DNA of 60,318 nucleotides from Rikenellaceae bacterium (GTDB lineage Bacteria > Bacteroidota > Bacteroidia > Bacteroidales > Rikenellaceae), in the NCBI GenBank assembly GCA_015060065.1, contig SUZF01000013.1, positions 1-60,318 of the forward strand, written 5' to 3'. Made by a program: the position numbers and the translations under genes. Each line of letters begins with the position of its first letter. Positions within the stretch are counted from its first letter, which is position 1. The notes under the pieces are model-generated. The model was not told where the DNA came from, did not search any database, and saw nothing but the letters and a program-made list of their open reading frames with translations. This document shows positions 44,168 to 52,650 of the stretch, in pieces.

Positions 44168-44572
44168 ATGAAAGTTTCTCACATCGAACATCTCGGCATT
44201 GCCGTAAAGAGTCTTGACGAGGCTATCCCCTACTGGGAGGGCGCACTCGGCTTGAAGTGTTACAAAATCGAGGAGGTTGCAGACCAGAAGGTTCGCACCG
44301 CATTCTTTATGCTCGGTCAGACCAAAATCGAACTTTTGGAGGCTACCTCGGAGGATTCGACCATTGCAAAGTTTATCGAGAACAAGGGTATCGGTATCCA
44401 CCACATGGCTCTTGCCGTAGAGGGTATCGAGGAGCAGTTGGCAGATGCCGAGGCGCAGGGCATTCGTCTCATCGACAAGACTCCGCGCAAGGGTGCTGAC
44501 GATATGACCATCGCCTTCCTTCATCCGAAGAGCACGCAGGGTATTCTCACCGAACTTTGCGAGAAGAAATAA
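44168..44572 (+). CDS. mce: methylmalonyl-CoA epimerase
   Basis: A 134-residue vicinal-oxygen-chelate protein converting (R)- and (S)-methylmalonyl-CoA, the step between mutase and decarboxylase in propionate formation. It has two beta-alpha-beta-beta-beta modules with metal-binding SHIEHLGIAV (His), KIELLEA and GIGIHHMALAV (His), and the C-terminal GILTELCEKK (Glu). The length is normal. First gene of the mce-mmd run; a 161-bp gap with a long hairpin precedes mmdA. Confidence 0.95.
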   Translation: MKVSHIEHLGIAVKSLDEAIPYWEGALGLKCYKIEEVADQKVRTAFFMLGQTKIELLEATSEDSTIAKFIENKGIGIHHMALAVEGIEEQLADAEAQGIRLIDKTPRKGADDMTIAFLHPKSTQGILTELCEKK

Positions 44573-44581
44573 AAATCGTTC

Positions 44582-44683
44582 TGATTGGCTCTTTTTGCAC
44601 GAGTCGTCGGACGCCAAAATGCTCACATAGGTCAACTATGCTCCGCATTTGTCGCCTTGCCTCACACAAAAATATCCCAATCA
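44582..44683. repeat. long imperfect hairpin, possible miniature repeat element
   Basis: TGATTGG (44582-44588) and CCAATCA (44677-44683) are inverted ends; TTTTTG/CAAAAA continues the stem. The centre is an imperfect palindrome AAATGC...CATAG-gtcaa-CTATG...GCATTT (44617-44650). It fills the mce-mmdA gap. It may be a REP/MITE-like element, or a partial terminator tuning mmdA against mce. Confidence 0.5.
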
Positions 44684-44733
44684 TTTACGCTTTTTGGAAC
44701 AAACGACAAATTCAAAATAATTCATAAAACATT

Positions 44734-46296
44734 ATGAGCGAAATTCAAAACAAAATCAACAAACTCATCGAGAACCGCGAGTTGGCTCGATTGGGTGGTG
44801 GCGAAAAGGCTATCGAGAAGCAGCACGAGAAGGGTAAATATACCGCTCGTGAGCGTATCGCAATGTTGCTTGACGAGGGTAGTTTCGAGGAGTTCGATAT
44901 GTTCGTAACTCACCGTTGCTACGACTTCGGCATGGAGAAGAAGCACACCTTTGGTGATGGTGTGGTAACAGGTTACGGTACGATTGGTGGCCGTCTGGTT
45001 TATGTATTTGCACAGGACTTTACCGTAACCGCAGGTTCGTTGTCGCTGGCTCTTGCTGACAAGATTTGCAAGGTTATGGATATGGCAATGCGCAATGGCG
45101 CACCCTGCATTGGTCTGAACGATTCGGGTGGCGCACGTATTCAGGAGGGCGTGAACGCTTTGGCAGGTTATGCAAACATCTTCCAGCGCAACGTGATGTC
45201 GTCGGGTGTTATTCCCCAGATTTCGGCAATCTTCGGTCCTTGCGCAGGTGGTGCGGTTTATTCGCCGGCACTTACCGACTTTATCATCATGAAGAAGCAG
45301 ACTTCGAATATGTTCCTTACCGGCCCGAAGGTTGTGAAGACCGTTACGGGCGAGGATGTAACACAGGAGCAGTTGGGTGGTGCTACTATGCATACCACAA
45401 AGTCGGGTGTTGCTCACTTCGCAGTTGATACCGAGGAGGAGGGTATCGAACTTATCAAGAAACTTATCTCGTACATCCCCCAGAACAATATGGAGGATGC
45501 TCCGCTTGCAACTTGCACCGACAGCATCGCACGTTTGGAGGATTCGCTCAACGAGATTATTCCCGACAACCCCAATCAGGCATACGATATGTACGAGGTT
45601 ATCAAGGCTATCGTTGATAATGGCGAGTATCTCGAATCGCAGGCTGCTTATGCAAAGAACATCATCACCTGCTTCGCTCGTTTCAACGGTCAGTCGGTAG
45701 GTATCATCGCTAACCAGCCCAAGTTTATGGCCGGTGTGCTTGATATCAACGCTTCGCGTAAGGCTGCACGCTTCGTGCGTTTCTGCGACGCCTTCAACAT
45801 TCCGTTGGTTACGCTCGTGGATGTTCCGGGCTTCTTGCCGGGTACTACACAGGAGTATGGTGGTGTGATTACTCACGGTGCAAAACTTCTGTTCGCATAC
45901 TGCGAGGCTACGGTACCGAAGGTTACCGTTACTCTGCGTAAGGCTTATGGTGGTGCTTATATCGTTATGTCGTCGAAGCACATTCGCGGCGATATCAACT
46001 ACGCTTGGCCTACTGCCGAAATCGCAGTTATGGGTGCAAGCGGTGCTGTTGAGGTCTTGCACGCAAAGGCTTTGGCTGCATTTACCGATGCCGAGGAGAA
46101 GGCGAAGTTTATTGCCGAGAAGGAGCAGGAGTACAAGGATTTGTTCTCGAACCCCTACAACGCAGCACGCTACGGCTATATCGACGATATCATCGAGCCG
46201 CGTAACACTCGTTTCCGCATTATCCGTGCATTGCAGTCGCTTGCAACCAAGCGTTTGCAGAACCCGGCACGTAAGCACTCGAACATTCCTTTGTAA
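44734..46296 (+). CDS. mmdA: methylmalonyl-CoA decarboxylase alpha subunit (carboxyltransferase)
   Basis: A 520-residue biotin-dependent carboxyltransferase. It takes the carboxyl group from (S)-methylmalonyl-CoA onto biotin, giving propionyl-CoA. Two crotonase-fold halves are visible: [29 protein letters not shown] and [16 protein letters not shown] in the first; [20 protein letters not shown] and [13 protein letters not shown] in the second. The same fold occurs in propionyl-CoA carboxylase beta; the sodium-pump genes that follow favour the decarboxylase. Confidence 0.94.
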   Translation: MSEIQNKINKLIENRELARLGGGEKAIEKQHEKGKYTARERIAMLLDEGSFEEFDMFVTHRCYDFGMEKKHTFGDGVVTGYGTIGGRLVYVFAQDFTVTAGSLSLALADKICKVMDMAMRNGAPCIGLNDSGGARIQEGVNALAGYANIFQRNVMSSGVIPQISAIFGPCAGGAVYSPALTDFIIMKKQTSNMFLTGPKVVKTVTGEDVTQEQLGGATMHTTKSGVAHFAVDTEEEGIELIKKLISYIPQNNMEDAPLATCTDSIARLEDSLNEIIPDNPNQAYDMYEVIKAIVDNGEYLESQAAYAKNIITCFARFNGQSVGIIANQPKFMAGVLDINASRKAARFVRFCDAFNIPLVTLVDVPGFLPGTTQEYGGVITHGAKLLFAYCEATVPKVTVTLRKAYGGAYIVMSSKHIRGDINYAWPTAEIAVMGASGAVEVLHAKALAAFTDAEEKAKFIAEKEQEYKDLFSNPYNAARYGYIDDIIEPRNTRFRIIRALQSLATKRLQNPARKHSNIPL

Positions 46297-46314
46297 TCAA
46301 CGAACTTTTGACTT

Positions 46315-46662
46315 ATGAATACAATTAATGGATGGTCGGATATGTTGCTGGCAGCTCTTGTAGGCTTCCTGATTGTGTTTGCGGTATTGGTACTACTCAT
46401 CTTCGTAATGAAGGCGATGGGTTGGGTCTTTACTCGCGAACACAAGGCAAAGGTAGCTGCATCGGCACAGACAGCGCATGCTCACGACCACGCAATCAGC
46501 GACCAAGAGTTGGCTGCGGCTATTGCTACGGCTCTGAAACTCTACAAGAGCGATTTGCACGACCGCGAGTCGGAGACGTTGACTATCAACCGAATCACTC
46601 GTGCGTACTCGCCTTGGAACTCTAAAATGCACGGATTGACTCAATTACCAGAGAAACACTAA
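46315..46662 (+). CDS. methylmalonyl-CoA decarboxylase delta subunit (OadG-like)
   Basis: A 115-residue small membrane subunit. Residues about 8-36 form one helix (MLLAALVGFLIVFAVLVLL). A short soluble part follows, with a His-rich stretch HAHDHA and ISDQELAAAIATALKLYKSD, a segment typical of OadG/MmdD in Bacteroidetes. It assembles the membrane and soluble subunits. Lies between mmdA and the biotin carrier. Confidence 0.88.
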   Translation: MNTINGWSDMLLAALVGFLIVFAVLVLLIFVMKAMGWVFTREHKAKVAASAQTAHAHDHAISDQELAAAIATALKLYKSDLHDRESETLTINRITRAYSPWNSKMHGLTQLPEKH

Positions 46663-46675
46663 TTAAAAAGACAAG

Positions 46676-47134
46676 ATGAAAAAGTATTCATTGAAGATAA
46701 ACGGCAATCAGTACGAAGTAAAGATTGACGACGTAAATGAGGCATCGACTTTGGCACACGTTACCGTAAATGGTACCAAGTACGATGTTGAGATTGAGGG
46801 TGGCAAGGGTAAGCCCGTCACCAAACCGCAGGTTATCGCGGCTCCGGAGGCTACGGGTCTGTCGGTAACTCCGAAGACTCCTATTGCAACCAAGCCGGCT
46901 GCTGTGGCTGCTCCTGCTGCGGGTTATAAGGTTACTTGCCCGCTGCCGGGTACTGTTCTTTCGCTTGCAGTGAAGGAGGGCGATACCGTAGCAGCAGGTC
47001 AGACCGTGGCTGTTTTGGAGGCTATGAAGATGGAGAACAACATCGACGCAGAGCGCGGTGGTGTTGTTAAGCAGGTGCTTGTTTCGGCAGGTGCTACCGT
47101 AATGGAAGGCGATGTTTTACTTGTTATAGAGTAG
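46676..47134 (+). CDS. mmdC: biotin carrier subunit of methylmalonyl-CoA decarboxylase
   Basis: A 152-residue biotinyl protein. N-terminal strands ([17 protein letters not shown]) lead into a Pro/Ala-rich flexible linker (about 60-85) and a biotinyl-lipoyl domain with [11 protein letters not shown], whose Lys carries biotin. It shuttles carboxyl groups between MmdA and MmdB. Five bases... its stop lies 4 bp before mmdB. Confidence 0.94.
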   Translation: MKKYSLKINGNQYEVKIDDVNEASTLAHVTVNGTKYDVEIEGGKGKPVTKPQVIAAPEATGLSVTPKTPIATKPAAVAAPAAGYKVTCPLPGTVLSLAVKEGDTVAAGQTVAVLEAMKMENNIDAERGGVVKQVLVSAGATVMEGDVLLVIE

Positions 47135-47138
47135 GGTT

Positions 47139-48347
47139 ATGGGTATCCTGTTACAGTCAAGTAATTTTATTGTCGAGAGTCTTGGCAAGTTTGTCGAGAC
47201 TGCGGGCTTTACGGCATTCTTTGCCGAGGGCGGCTACAAATATCTGATTATGATTGCTGTGGCTTGCTTCCTTTTGTGGCTCGCCATCAAGAAGCAGTTT
47301 GAGCCTCTCTTGTTGCTCCCTATCGCATTCGGTATGTTGCTCACCAACCTGCCGGGTGCCGAGATGTTCCACTCCGACCTCTTTGCCGGAGGTAAGGTGC
47401 ATTGGTTGGAACTCTACCAGAAGGGTGGTCTTATCGACTACCTCTACCTCGGTGTTAAACTCGGTATCTATCCCTGTTTGATTTTCGTGGGTGTAGGTTC
47501 GATGACCGACTTCGGTCCGCTGATTGCTAACCCCAAGAGTTTCTTGCTCGGTGCTGCGGCACAGATCGGTATCTTTGCTACATTCCTCGGTGCTTACGCT
47601 TTGGGATTTACACCTAATGAGTGTGGTAGTATCGGTATCATCGGTGGTGCGGATGGTCCTACCTCTATTTTCCTTACCGCGAAGTTGGCTCCTGAATTGT
47701 TAGGCCCTATTGCTATTGCGGCTTACTCGTATATGGCTCTCGTGCCGGTTATTCAGCCTCCCATTATGAAGGCACTCACGACCGAGAAGGAGCGTCGTAT
47801 CAAGATGTCGCAGTTGCGTCAGGTGTCGAAGACCGAGAAGATTATCTTCCCCGTGGTTATTACCATTATCATCTCGTTGCTCTTGCCGTCGGCTGCTCCC
47901 CTGGTGGGCTGCTTGATGCTCGGTAACTTGATGAAGGAGTGCGGTGTTGTTGATCGTCTGTCGAAGACCGTTCAGAATGAGTTGATGAATATCGTGGTTA
48001 TCTTCCTCGGTATCTCGGTAGGTGCTACTGCTACGGCAGAGTCGTTCCTTAACTTCCAGACACTCTTCATCCTTGCGCTCGGTATCATCGCATTCAGTTG
48101 CGGTACCGCAGGTGGTGTGCTGTTGGCGAAGTTGATGAACTTGTTCGTGCCGGAGGGTAAGAAGATTAACCCGCTTATCGGCTCGGCAGGTGTGTCGGCT
48201 GTACCTATGGCTGCACGTGTATCGCAGACCGTTGGTCAGCAGTACGACAAGTCGAACTTCCTGTTGATGCACGCTATGGGTCCCAATGTGGCAGGTGTCG
48301 TTGGCTCGGCAGTTGCTGCGGGTATCCTCTTGGCGTTCCTCGGATAG
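47139..48347 (+). CDS. mmdB: sodium-translocating decarboxylase beta subunit
   Basis: A 402-residue integral membrane protein with about nine to eleven helices that decarboxylates carboxybiotin and exports Na+. The family hallmark [16 protein letters not shown], with the Na+-binding Asp, is intact, as are [13 protein letters not shown] and [16 protein letters not shown]. With MmdA, the delta subunit and MmdC it forms a complete primary Na+ pump. It ends the operon before a strong terminator. Confidence 0.95.
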   Translation: MGILLQSSNFIVESLGKFVETAGFTAFFAEGGYKYLIMIAVACFLLWLAIKKQFEPLLLLPIAFGMLLTNLPGAEMFHSDLFAGGKVHWLELYQKGGLIDYLYLGVKLGIYPCLIFVGVGSMTDFGPLIANPKSFLLGAAAQIGIFATFLGAYALGFTPNECGSIGIIGGADGPTSIFLTAKLAPELLGPIAIAAYSYMALVPVIQPPIMKALTTEKERRIKMSQLRQVSKTEKIIFPVVITIIISLLLPSAAPLVGCLMLGNLMKECGVVDRLSKTVQNELMNIVVIFLGISVGATATAESFLNFQTLFILALGIIAFSCGTAGGVLLAKLMNLFVPEGKKINPLIGSAGVSAVPMAARVSQTVGQQYDKSNFLLMHAMGPNVAGVVGSAVAAGILLAFLG

Positions 48348-48367
48348 GAAACAATATTATAAATAGG

Positions 48368-48403
48368 ATAGGGCAGTCAGAAATGGCTGCCCTATATTTT
48401 TTT
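48368..48403 (+). terminator. terminator of the mmd operon
   Basis: ATAGGGCAG / CTGCCCTAT (48368-48395) with a ten-base loop, then seven T. Confidence 0.88.
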
Positions 48404-48420
48404 AATTGAAAAAGATTTAT

Positions 48421-49014
48421 CTAATTCTTGATGCCAATCTCTTTGACGAGACTATCCATCTGCTTGCGGAGTTTGGTAATCGCGGGGACATAGAAGAGTG
48501 TAAGTCCCAGCGTAAGTCCAAGACCCAATCCGGTACTCACTCCCTCAAAGAAATCGTGCAGATTGCCCTCTGTCAGACTGCGACCAAGCATCGAGAGAGC
48601 AGTTGCTACGAAACATATTACCGCAAGGTAGCATAAAGCGCGGATTGCGTAGCCATATACCTTATTTGTTATACGCAGGCGCGCGTAGAGCGCATCGGCT
48701 GTATCGAATGGACCATCCACCACCCGCTTGCGCAGGAATAACCACTGCTTGTGGCGACAGACCACCTCGATACCGCACTCGCCAAGGAATGAAACGTACT
48801 CCTCGCCATTGAGACCTTTGGCTCCATCCTCGACCATGTCAATCTTGTAGAGCCACGCTCCGCGCTCGCCACGACGGAAGGTGTAGCGGAAACATCCATC
48901 CCACTTTTCGAGTAACCAGCCTGCTGCTGCCATCTCGTTCAACCACTTCTCTTCACGCTCGATGTCGGCAATCGTAAACCAATTCCAGACACGCTTTACT
49001 TCACTGTTCTTCAT
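48421..49014 (-). CDS. DUF2812 membrane protein
   Basis: A 197-residue protein. The N-terminal DUF2812 part (about 8-110) has REEKWLNEMAAAGWLLEKWDG and FRYTFRRGERGAWLYKIDMV. Two membrane helices follow at about 122-142 and 152-175. DUF2812 genes are commonly paired with PadR regulators, as here (23 bp after padR). Likely a PadR-controlled membrane or stress protein; function unknown. Confidence 0.85.
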   Translation of the reverse strand: MKNSEVKRVWNWFTIADIEREEKWLNEMAAAGWLLEKWDGCFRYTFRRGERGAWLYKIDMVEDGAKGLNGEEYVSFLGECGIEVVCRHKQWLFLRKRVVDGPFDTADALYARLRITNKVYGYAIRALCYLAVICFVATALSMLGRSLTEGNLHDFFEGVSTGLGLGLTLGLTLFYVPAITKLRKQMDSLVKEIGIKN

Positions 49015-49037
49015 AGTTGTATGGTATTTAGTAGTTC

Positions 49038-49346
49038 TTACAATATTTTTTCGCCATTGGCTACAAGTTCGCGCAGGCGGTCAAGTTCCGCTACGAGTAC
49101 CGCACGACCTGTGTCTGTGATGACGTACTCCTTGCGACGAGAGTCCGTGATGTTCGCCACCTGCTGAATCCATCCCTTTTCGAGCAGGGTAGATATCGCT
49201 CCGTAGAGTGTTCCTGCCGAGATTACGAGTCGCCCGTTGCTCAATCGTGCAGTCTGCTGCATTATGCCGTAGCCGTGCAGCGGCTCAACCAGAGCCAGAA
49301 GTATGTAATAGACCGCTTCGGTCAGCACATTGTTCGATGTGTTCAT
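49038..49346 (-). CDS. PadR family transcriptional regulator
   Basis: A 102-residue small PadR repressor of the subfamily-2 type, a winged-helix domain (about 10-85) with a short C-terminal dimer helix. YYILLALVEPLHGYGIMQQ and GRLVISAGTLYGAISTLLEKGWI are diagnostic. It is the first gene of a pair with DUF2812. Repeats in its promoter (49388-49425) suggest it represses itself. Confidence 0.93.
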   Translation of the reverse strand: MNTSNNVLTEAVYYILLALVEPLHGYGIMQQTARLSNGRLVISAGTLYGAISTLLEKGWIQQVANITDSRRKEYVITDTGRAVLVAELDRLRELVANGEKIL

Positions 49347-49387
49347 CTCTCCATTCGGTTTTTTACTTTTCTATTATATTGCCACCC

Positions 49388-49425
49388 GATATATCGGTAG
49401 CCGATACAAAGGTAGCCGATATATT
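49388..49425 (-). promoter_or_regulatory. padR promoter with overlapping operator repeats
   Basis: The -7 element is TACCTTTG on the minus strand (49407-49414). It sits between two copies of GGTAGCCGATA (49396-49406 and 49411-49421), and the whole is framed by inverted arms GATATATCGG (49388-49397) and CCGATATAT (49416-49424). A bound PadR dimer would cover the -7 element. Confidence 0.7.
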
Positions 49426-49488
49426 TTAATTTGCAAACTTTTTTCTTAATTTTGTTAAGATTTATGAGTTAATTAAAACTTATTAACG

Positions 49489-50274
49489 ATGAAAAAACTA
49501 TTTATCCTCTTGATTGCCACGACTATTGGCGTACAGACAGCCTCGGCATGGGCGCGATTGGGACACGAAACGGTTGTTGAGATTGCCAAAAGACACCTGA
49601 CCGAGAAGACAAAGGAGAATATTGCCAAGTATCTGCCTTACGACATCACCAAGGATGCCGTTTGGATGGATAGGAATCGTCTTGGCTCTCCGTGGCCCTA
49701 CTCGAATGATTGGCACTCCTATTATTACGATGCGAAGTTCCGCCACGACCCCAACCGAAAGATTGCACACGGAGATACGATGCGTGCGCTCGACTTGGCA
49801 GAGCGCAACCTCTCGATGTACGAGGAGTTGCCCGACTCGGCAGTGGTCTATAATATCCGTATGATTCTCCACTTTGTTGGGGATATGCACTGCCCGTCGC
49901 ACTGCAAGTTGGTAGGTGGGCGCGATGACGAGCCGACGGTCTATGTCAAGGGGAAGAAGTACAAATCCTTCCACGCTCTGTACGACAATATGCCCAACCA
50001 TATTTACGGCAAGAGTTGTTCTCCTGCGGAACTTGCCGAGAGGCTCGACACCGCCAAGAAGGGCGAGATTAAGCGAATCTGCAAGGGCAACCACCACGAT
50101 TGGGCGCGAGAGTGTATGCACTCCACGAATGTCGTTCATCAATGGAATCCGCAGGGCGAAACGCGCGTTTTGCGTGATGATACGATTGAACGCTCGAAGG
50201 ATTTAATCGACCAGCAACTGCGTCTGGCCGGTTACCGCTTGGCTTACCTGCTGAATAAATATTTCGGAGAGTAG
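49489..50274 (+). CDS. exported S1/P1 family nuclease
   Basis: A 261-residue exported zinc nuclease. The signal peptide MKKLFILLIATTIGVQTASA leaves a mature protein beginning WARLGH, in which Trp1 and His6 are zinc ligands in the family; the mature N-terminus is exactly placed for this. Further ligands appear in NDWHSYYYD, LHFVGDMHCPSH and NHHDWARECMH. It probably degrades RNA or single-stranded DNA for phosphate or nucleosides. Confidence 0.92.
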   Translation: MKKLFILLIATTIGVQTASAWARLGHETVVEIAKRHLTEKTKENIAKYLPYDITKDAVWMDRNRLGSPWPYSNDWHSYYYDAKFRHDPNRKIAHGDTMRALDLAERNLSMYEELPDSAVVYNIRMILHFVGDMHCPSHCKLVGGRDDEPTVYVKGKKYKSFHALYDNMPNHIYGKSCSPAELAERLDTAKKGEIKRICKGNHHDWARECMHSTNVVHQWNPQGETRVLRDDTIERSKDLIDQQLRLAGYRLAYLLNKYFGE

Positions 50275-50299
50275 GGTGTTGTTATACAACTTCAAGGAA

Positions 50300-50337
50300 A
50301 AGAGGTTGTCCTTCAAAAACTTGTCGGACAACCTCTT
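50300..50337. terminator. bidirectional terminator between S1/P1 and GT90 genes
   Basis: AAGAGGTTGTCC / GGACAACCTCTT pair perfectly with a 14-base loop; T-rich sequence follows on the minus side. Confidence 0.75.
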
Positions 50338-50369
50338 GCTGTGTGGGCGAATGATTGTTGGCGTCATAT

Positions 50370-51362
50370 CTACGCATCCAACTGACCCGTGCAGTGGAAA
50401 TATTTGTGTAGAACGAGTAGCGAGATAAGTTTTTCGCGACGTTTGTCGGCAAATTGGGCTACGTACTCATGGGCATTGCGGATGATTGCCTCCGCCTTGT
50501 CGGGATTTGCCGAGAAGTAAGCCAAACGCTCCGGCAAGTCGGAGTAGTCGGGCTTGATTTCGATGTAGTGGTGGTCGGGGATAAGTCGTCCCTCCATAAA
50601 CCATGTTTCGTATGTCGGTCGCGGCATTACGGCTATCGAGTTGGTGGACATCACCCATTTGAGGTTTGTTGCCACGTCGTTACCTTCGATAGTTATGATA
50701 TATCGATAGCGCAGGTGGTCGTACATCGAGATATGAGGCACGGTCCATTCCGGCGGCAATGTGCGGTGACGATTCGAGATGCCCGCATCGCAGACCTCCG
50801 AGCCGAAGTACATCTCCATAAACTGCTTGCGTCGATGATGGTTGTGATGGTGGCAGTTGATTGCTCCGCGGAAAATCGCCTTGTCCATCTTCTCGCGGAA
50901 GGGAATATCGTCACGCAGAAAGACAAAATGACGGAATTTGTCGAGGTTGAGTACCACCGAGTTCGCATTGTCGCCTGCAATGGGGCGACTCTTGATTATG
51001 GCAGGCACATCGGGGATATGTGTCACATCTCCCGGAATCATCTTCCAGCGCAATGTGTCGTCAAACCATCGGGTATATTCGTATGAGTCGAAAAAGTATG
51101 CCGTGCGCACTCCTTTGCCGAGTTTATGCTCTGCGAGAGGCGCAAGTTCGCCTTCGGGGGTGTGGCAGCCTTCGAGTAACTTGCAATAGTAATCCACTCG
51201 CTCGAATATATAATCTCGGTCGGGACGACTCTCGACCTCTGCCAATGTCTTGGCGAGTTTGCGTTGCAGGAATCTCTTCGGAACGGCATAACGCATGAAG
51301 TTTGCCGCAAACCAGAATAGTTTGATTCGCTTGTTGTGGAGTATGCGATTAAGACGATTCAT
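50370..51362 (-). CDS. GT90/CAP10-like glycosyltransferase
   Basis: A 330-residue cytosolic or membrane-associated glycosyltransferase of the lipopolysaccharide-modifying/CAP10 group. KAIFRGAINC, KYIITIEGNDVATNLKWVM-like text (YRYIITIEGNDVATNLKWVM) and AVMPRPTYETWFMEGRL match the GT90 core, in which the EGND segment binds the nucleotide sugar. It stands alone; it likely adds a sugar to a surface glycan. Acceptor unknown. Confidence 0.82.
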   Translation of the reverse strand: MNRLNRILHNKRIKLFWFAANFMRYAVPKRFLQRKLAKTLAEVESRPDRDYIFERVDYYCKLLEGCHTPEGELAPLAEHKLGKGVRTAYFFDSYEYTRWFDDTLRWKMIPGDVTHIPDVPAIIKSRPIAGDNANSVVLNLDKFRHFVFLRDDIPFREKMDKAIFRGAINCHHHNHHRRKQFMEMYFGSEVCDAGISNRHRTLPPEWTVPHISMYDHLRYRYIITIEGNDVATNLKWVMSTNSIAVMPRPTYETWFMEGRLIPDHHYIEIKPDYSDLPERLAYFSANPDKAEAIIRNAHEYVAQFADKRREKLISLLVLHKYFHCTGQLDA

Positions 51363-51440
51363 CGTGGGAAAGTATTATCCGCACAAAGGTAATACAATTT
51401 TCGTTGTTAGGATATAAAAAATAGATTTTAAGACAACAAA

Positions 51441-51470
51441 GGCGTGCTCCAAAAGAACTTTGGACACGCC
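51441..51470 (-). terminator. terminator after the second OmpH/Skp gene
   Basis: GGCGTG-c-TCCAAA pairs with TTTGGA-CACGCC around AGAAC; the minus strand then reads TTTGTTGTC. It shares GCGTGTCCAAA with the terminator at 15379-15412. Confidence 0.75.
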
Positions 51471-51502
51471 CTTAATCTGTTTTGAGTCGTAACTCCCCGC
51501 GA

Positions 51503-52042
51503 TTAGTTTGCTGCGGGAGTTGCGGGAATCTCCTTGATGCCGAGTTCTGTGCAAACTGCCGCCTCGATATCTACCACGCTGCTCTCATCAACATAAGCGA
51601 GGGCATTCATCGAGGTATCGAACACTGCCGTATAGCCTGCTGCCGAAGCAACCTTCTTCACTGCCTCCGAAGCCTTAACATGGATAGGCTGGTAGAGTTC
51701 CATCTGCTTCTTCTCGATGTCCTGCTGTGCAATCTGCTGGAACTCGCCGATACGCTGCTGCAAATCGTACAACTCCTTCTCTTTGAGGTTGCGCACCGAC
51801 TCATTCATCGTTGCGCTATTCTTCTGGAAGTCGGCAACCTTGTTGTTATACTCCACCTGCATAACCTCCAACTGCTCGCCAAGTTCCTTTGCGAAGGACT
51901 CGATGTCACTCTGCAAGGTCTTGATTTCGGGCATTGCCGAGATTACCTTTTGAAGGTTGATACGTGCGAATTTCTGTGCGTAGAGCGATGTCGAACACAT
52001 CACGCAAACAAGCACAAGGGCTAATTTAATAACTTTTTTCAT
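51503..52042 (-). CDS. OmpH/Skp family periplasmic chaperone, copy 2
   Basis: A 179-residue periplasmic chaperone. Signal peptide MKKVIKLALVLVCVMCSTSLYA, then the Skp start QKFARINLQKVISAMPEIK, a coiled-coil arm pair (about 45-125) and the barrel-closing tail (KVASAAGYTAVFDTS). Skp trimers carry unfolded outer-membrane proteins to BamA. It is the last gene of uppS-bamA-skp-skp; two Skp genes after bamA are usual in Bacteroidales. Confidence 0.92.
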   Translation of the reverse strand: MKKVIKLALVLVCVMCSTSLYAQKFARINLQKVISAMPEIKTLQSDIESFAKELGEQLEVMQVEYNNKVADFQKNSATMNESVRNLKEKELYDLQQRIGEFQQIAQQDIEKKQMELYQPIHVKASEAVKKVASAAGYTAVFDTSMNALAYVDESSVVDIEAAVCTELGIKEIPATPAAN

Positions 52043-52077
52043 CTGAATTTAAGTGTGTTTATTGGTTTTTATTCAAT

Positions 52078-52584
52078 TTATTTCAGTCGGTTAATTATCG
52101 CCTGCGTGTGGTTCGCTCTGGGTGAGTAGTAGAGTACCTCTGCATTCTGCGCGATATCCAGCACCAGGTCATAGCCCTTCTCTATCGAATACAACTCGAT
52201 GGCCTTGAACACTCTCTGCTGAATCGGCTGAATCAGTTCGATACGCCTCTTCATAAGCGTTCCGTCGGTGCCGAAAATTGACTCTTGGAACTTTGTTGCA
52301 TCCTGCTCCTTGGCAAGAATCTGGTTTTCGACCATCGTGCGATTGGCTGTCGAGAGGGCCGCCTTCTGCGACATATAGTTGTTGTAGAGCGTCTCGACCT
52401 CCTTGAACTTGGCATCCACCTGCGCCTGATAACTCTCGGCCAGGCGGTCGAGTTCCGCTATGGCGGCGTTGTAGGCATCTATGGACTTGAAAATCTGCTC
52501 GCTATTGACTACGATGTAGTTCTGTGCCGATACGACCAACGCGGTCGATACCACTGCTACCAAGGTTAAAATCAATCGTTTCAT
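52078..52584 (-). CDS. OmpH/Skp family periplasmic chaperone, copy 1
   Basis: A 168-residue paralogue of the next gene. Signal peptide MKRLILTLVAVVSTALVVSA, then QNYIVVNSEQIFKSIDAYN, a coiled coil (about 35-110) and the C-terminal EKGYDLVLDIAQNAEVLYYS segment. It differs enough from copy 2 to suggest separate client ranges or a mixed trimer. 66 bp after bamA, 35 bp before copy 2. Confidence 0.92.
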   Translation of the reverse strand: MKRLILTLVAVVSTALVVSAQNYIVVNSEQIFKSIDAYNAAIAELDRLAESYQAQVDAKFKEVETLYNNYMSQKAALSTANRTMVENQILAKEQDATKFQESIFGTDGTLMKRRIELIQPIQQRVFKAIELYSIEKGYDLVLDIAQNAEVLYYSPRANHTQAIINRLK

Positions 52585-52650
52585 ACTCTTCCGTTTTGTA
52601 GTTAAACAAAATATTTCAGTTGTCTGCTCTTCAAATTCGTTGCCACACCG

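Noticed and set aside
44722..46278. A 518-codon open frame opposite mmdA
   Set aside because: Antisense shadow of a strongly conserved gene with low-complexity, Cys/His-rich text.
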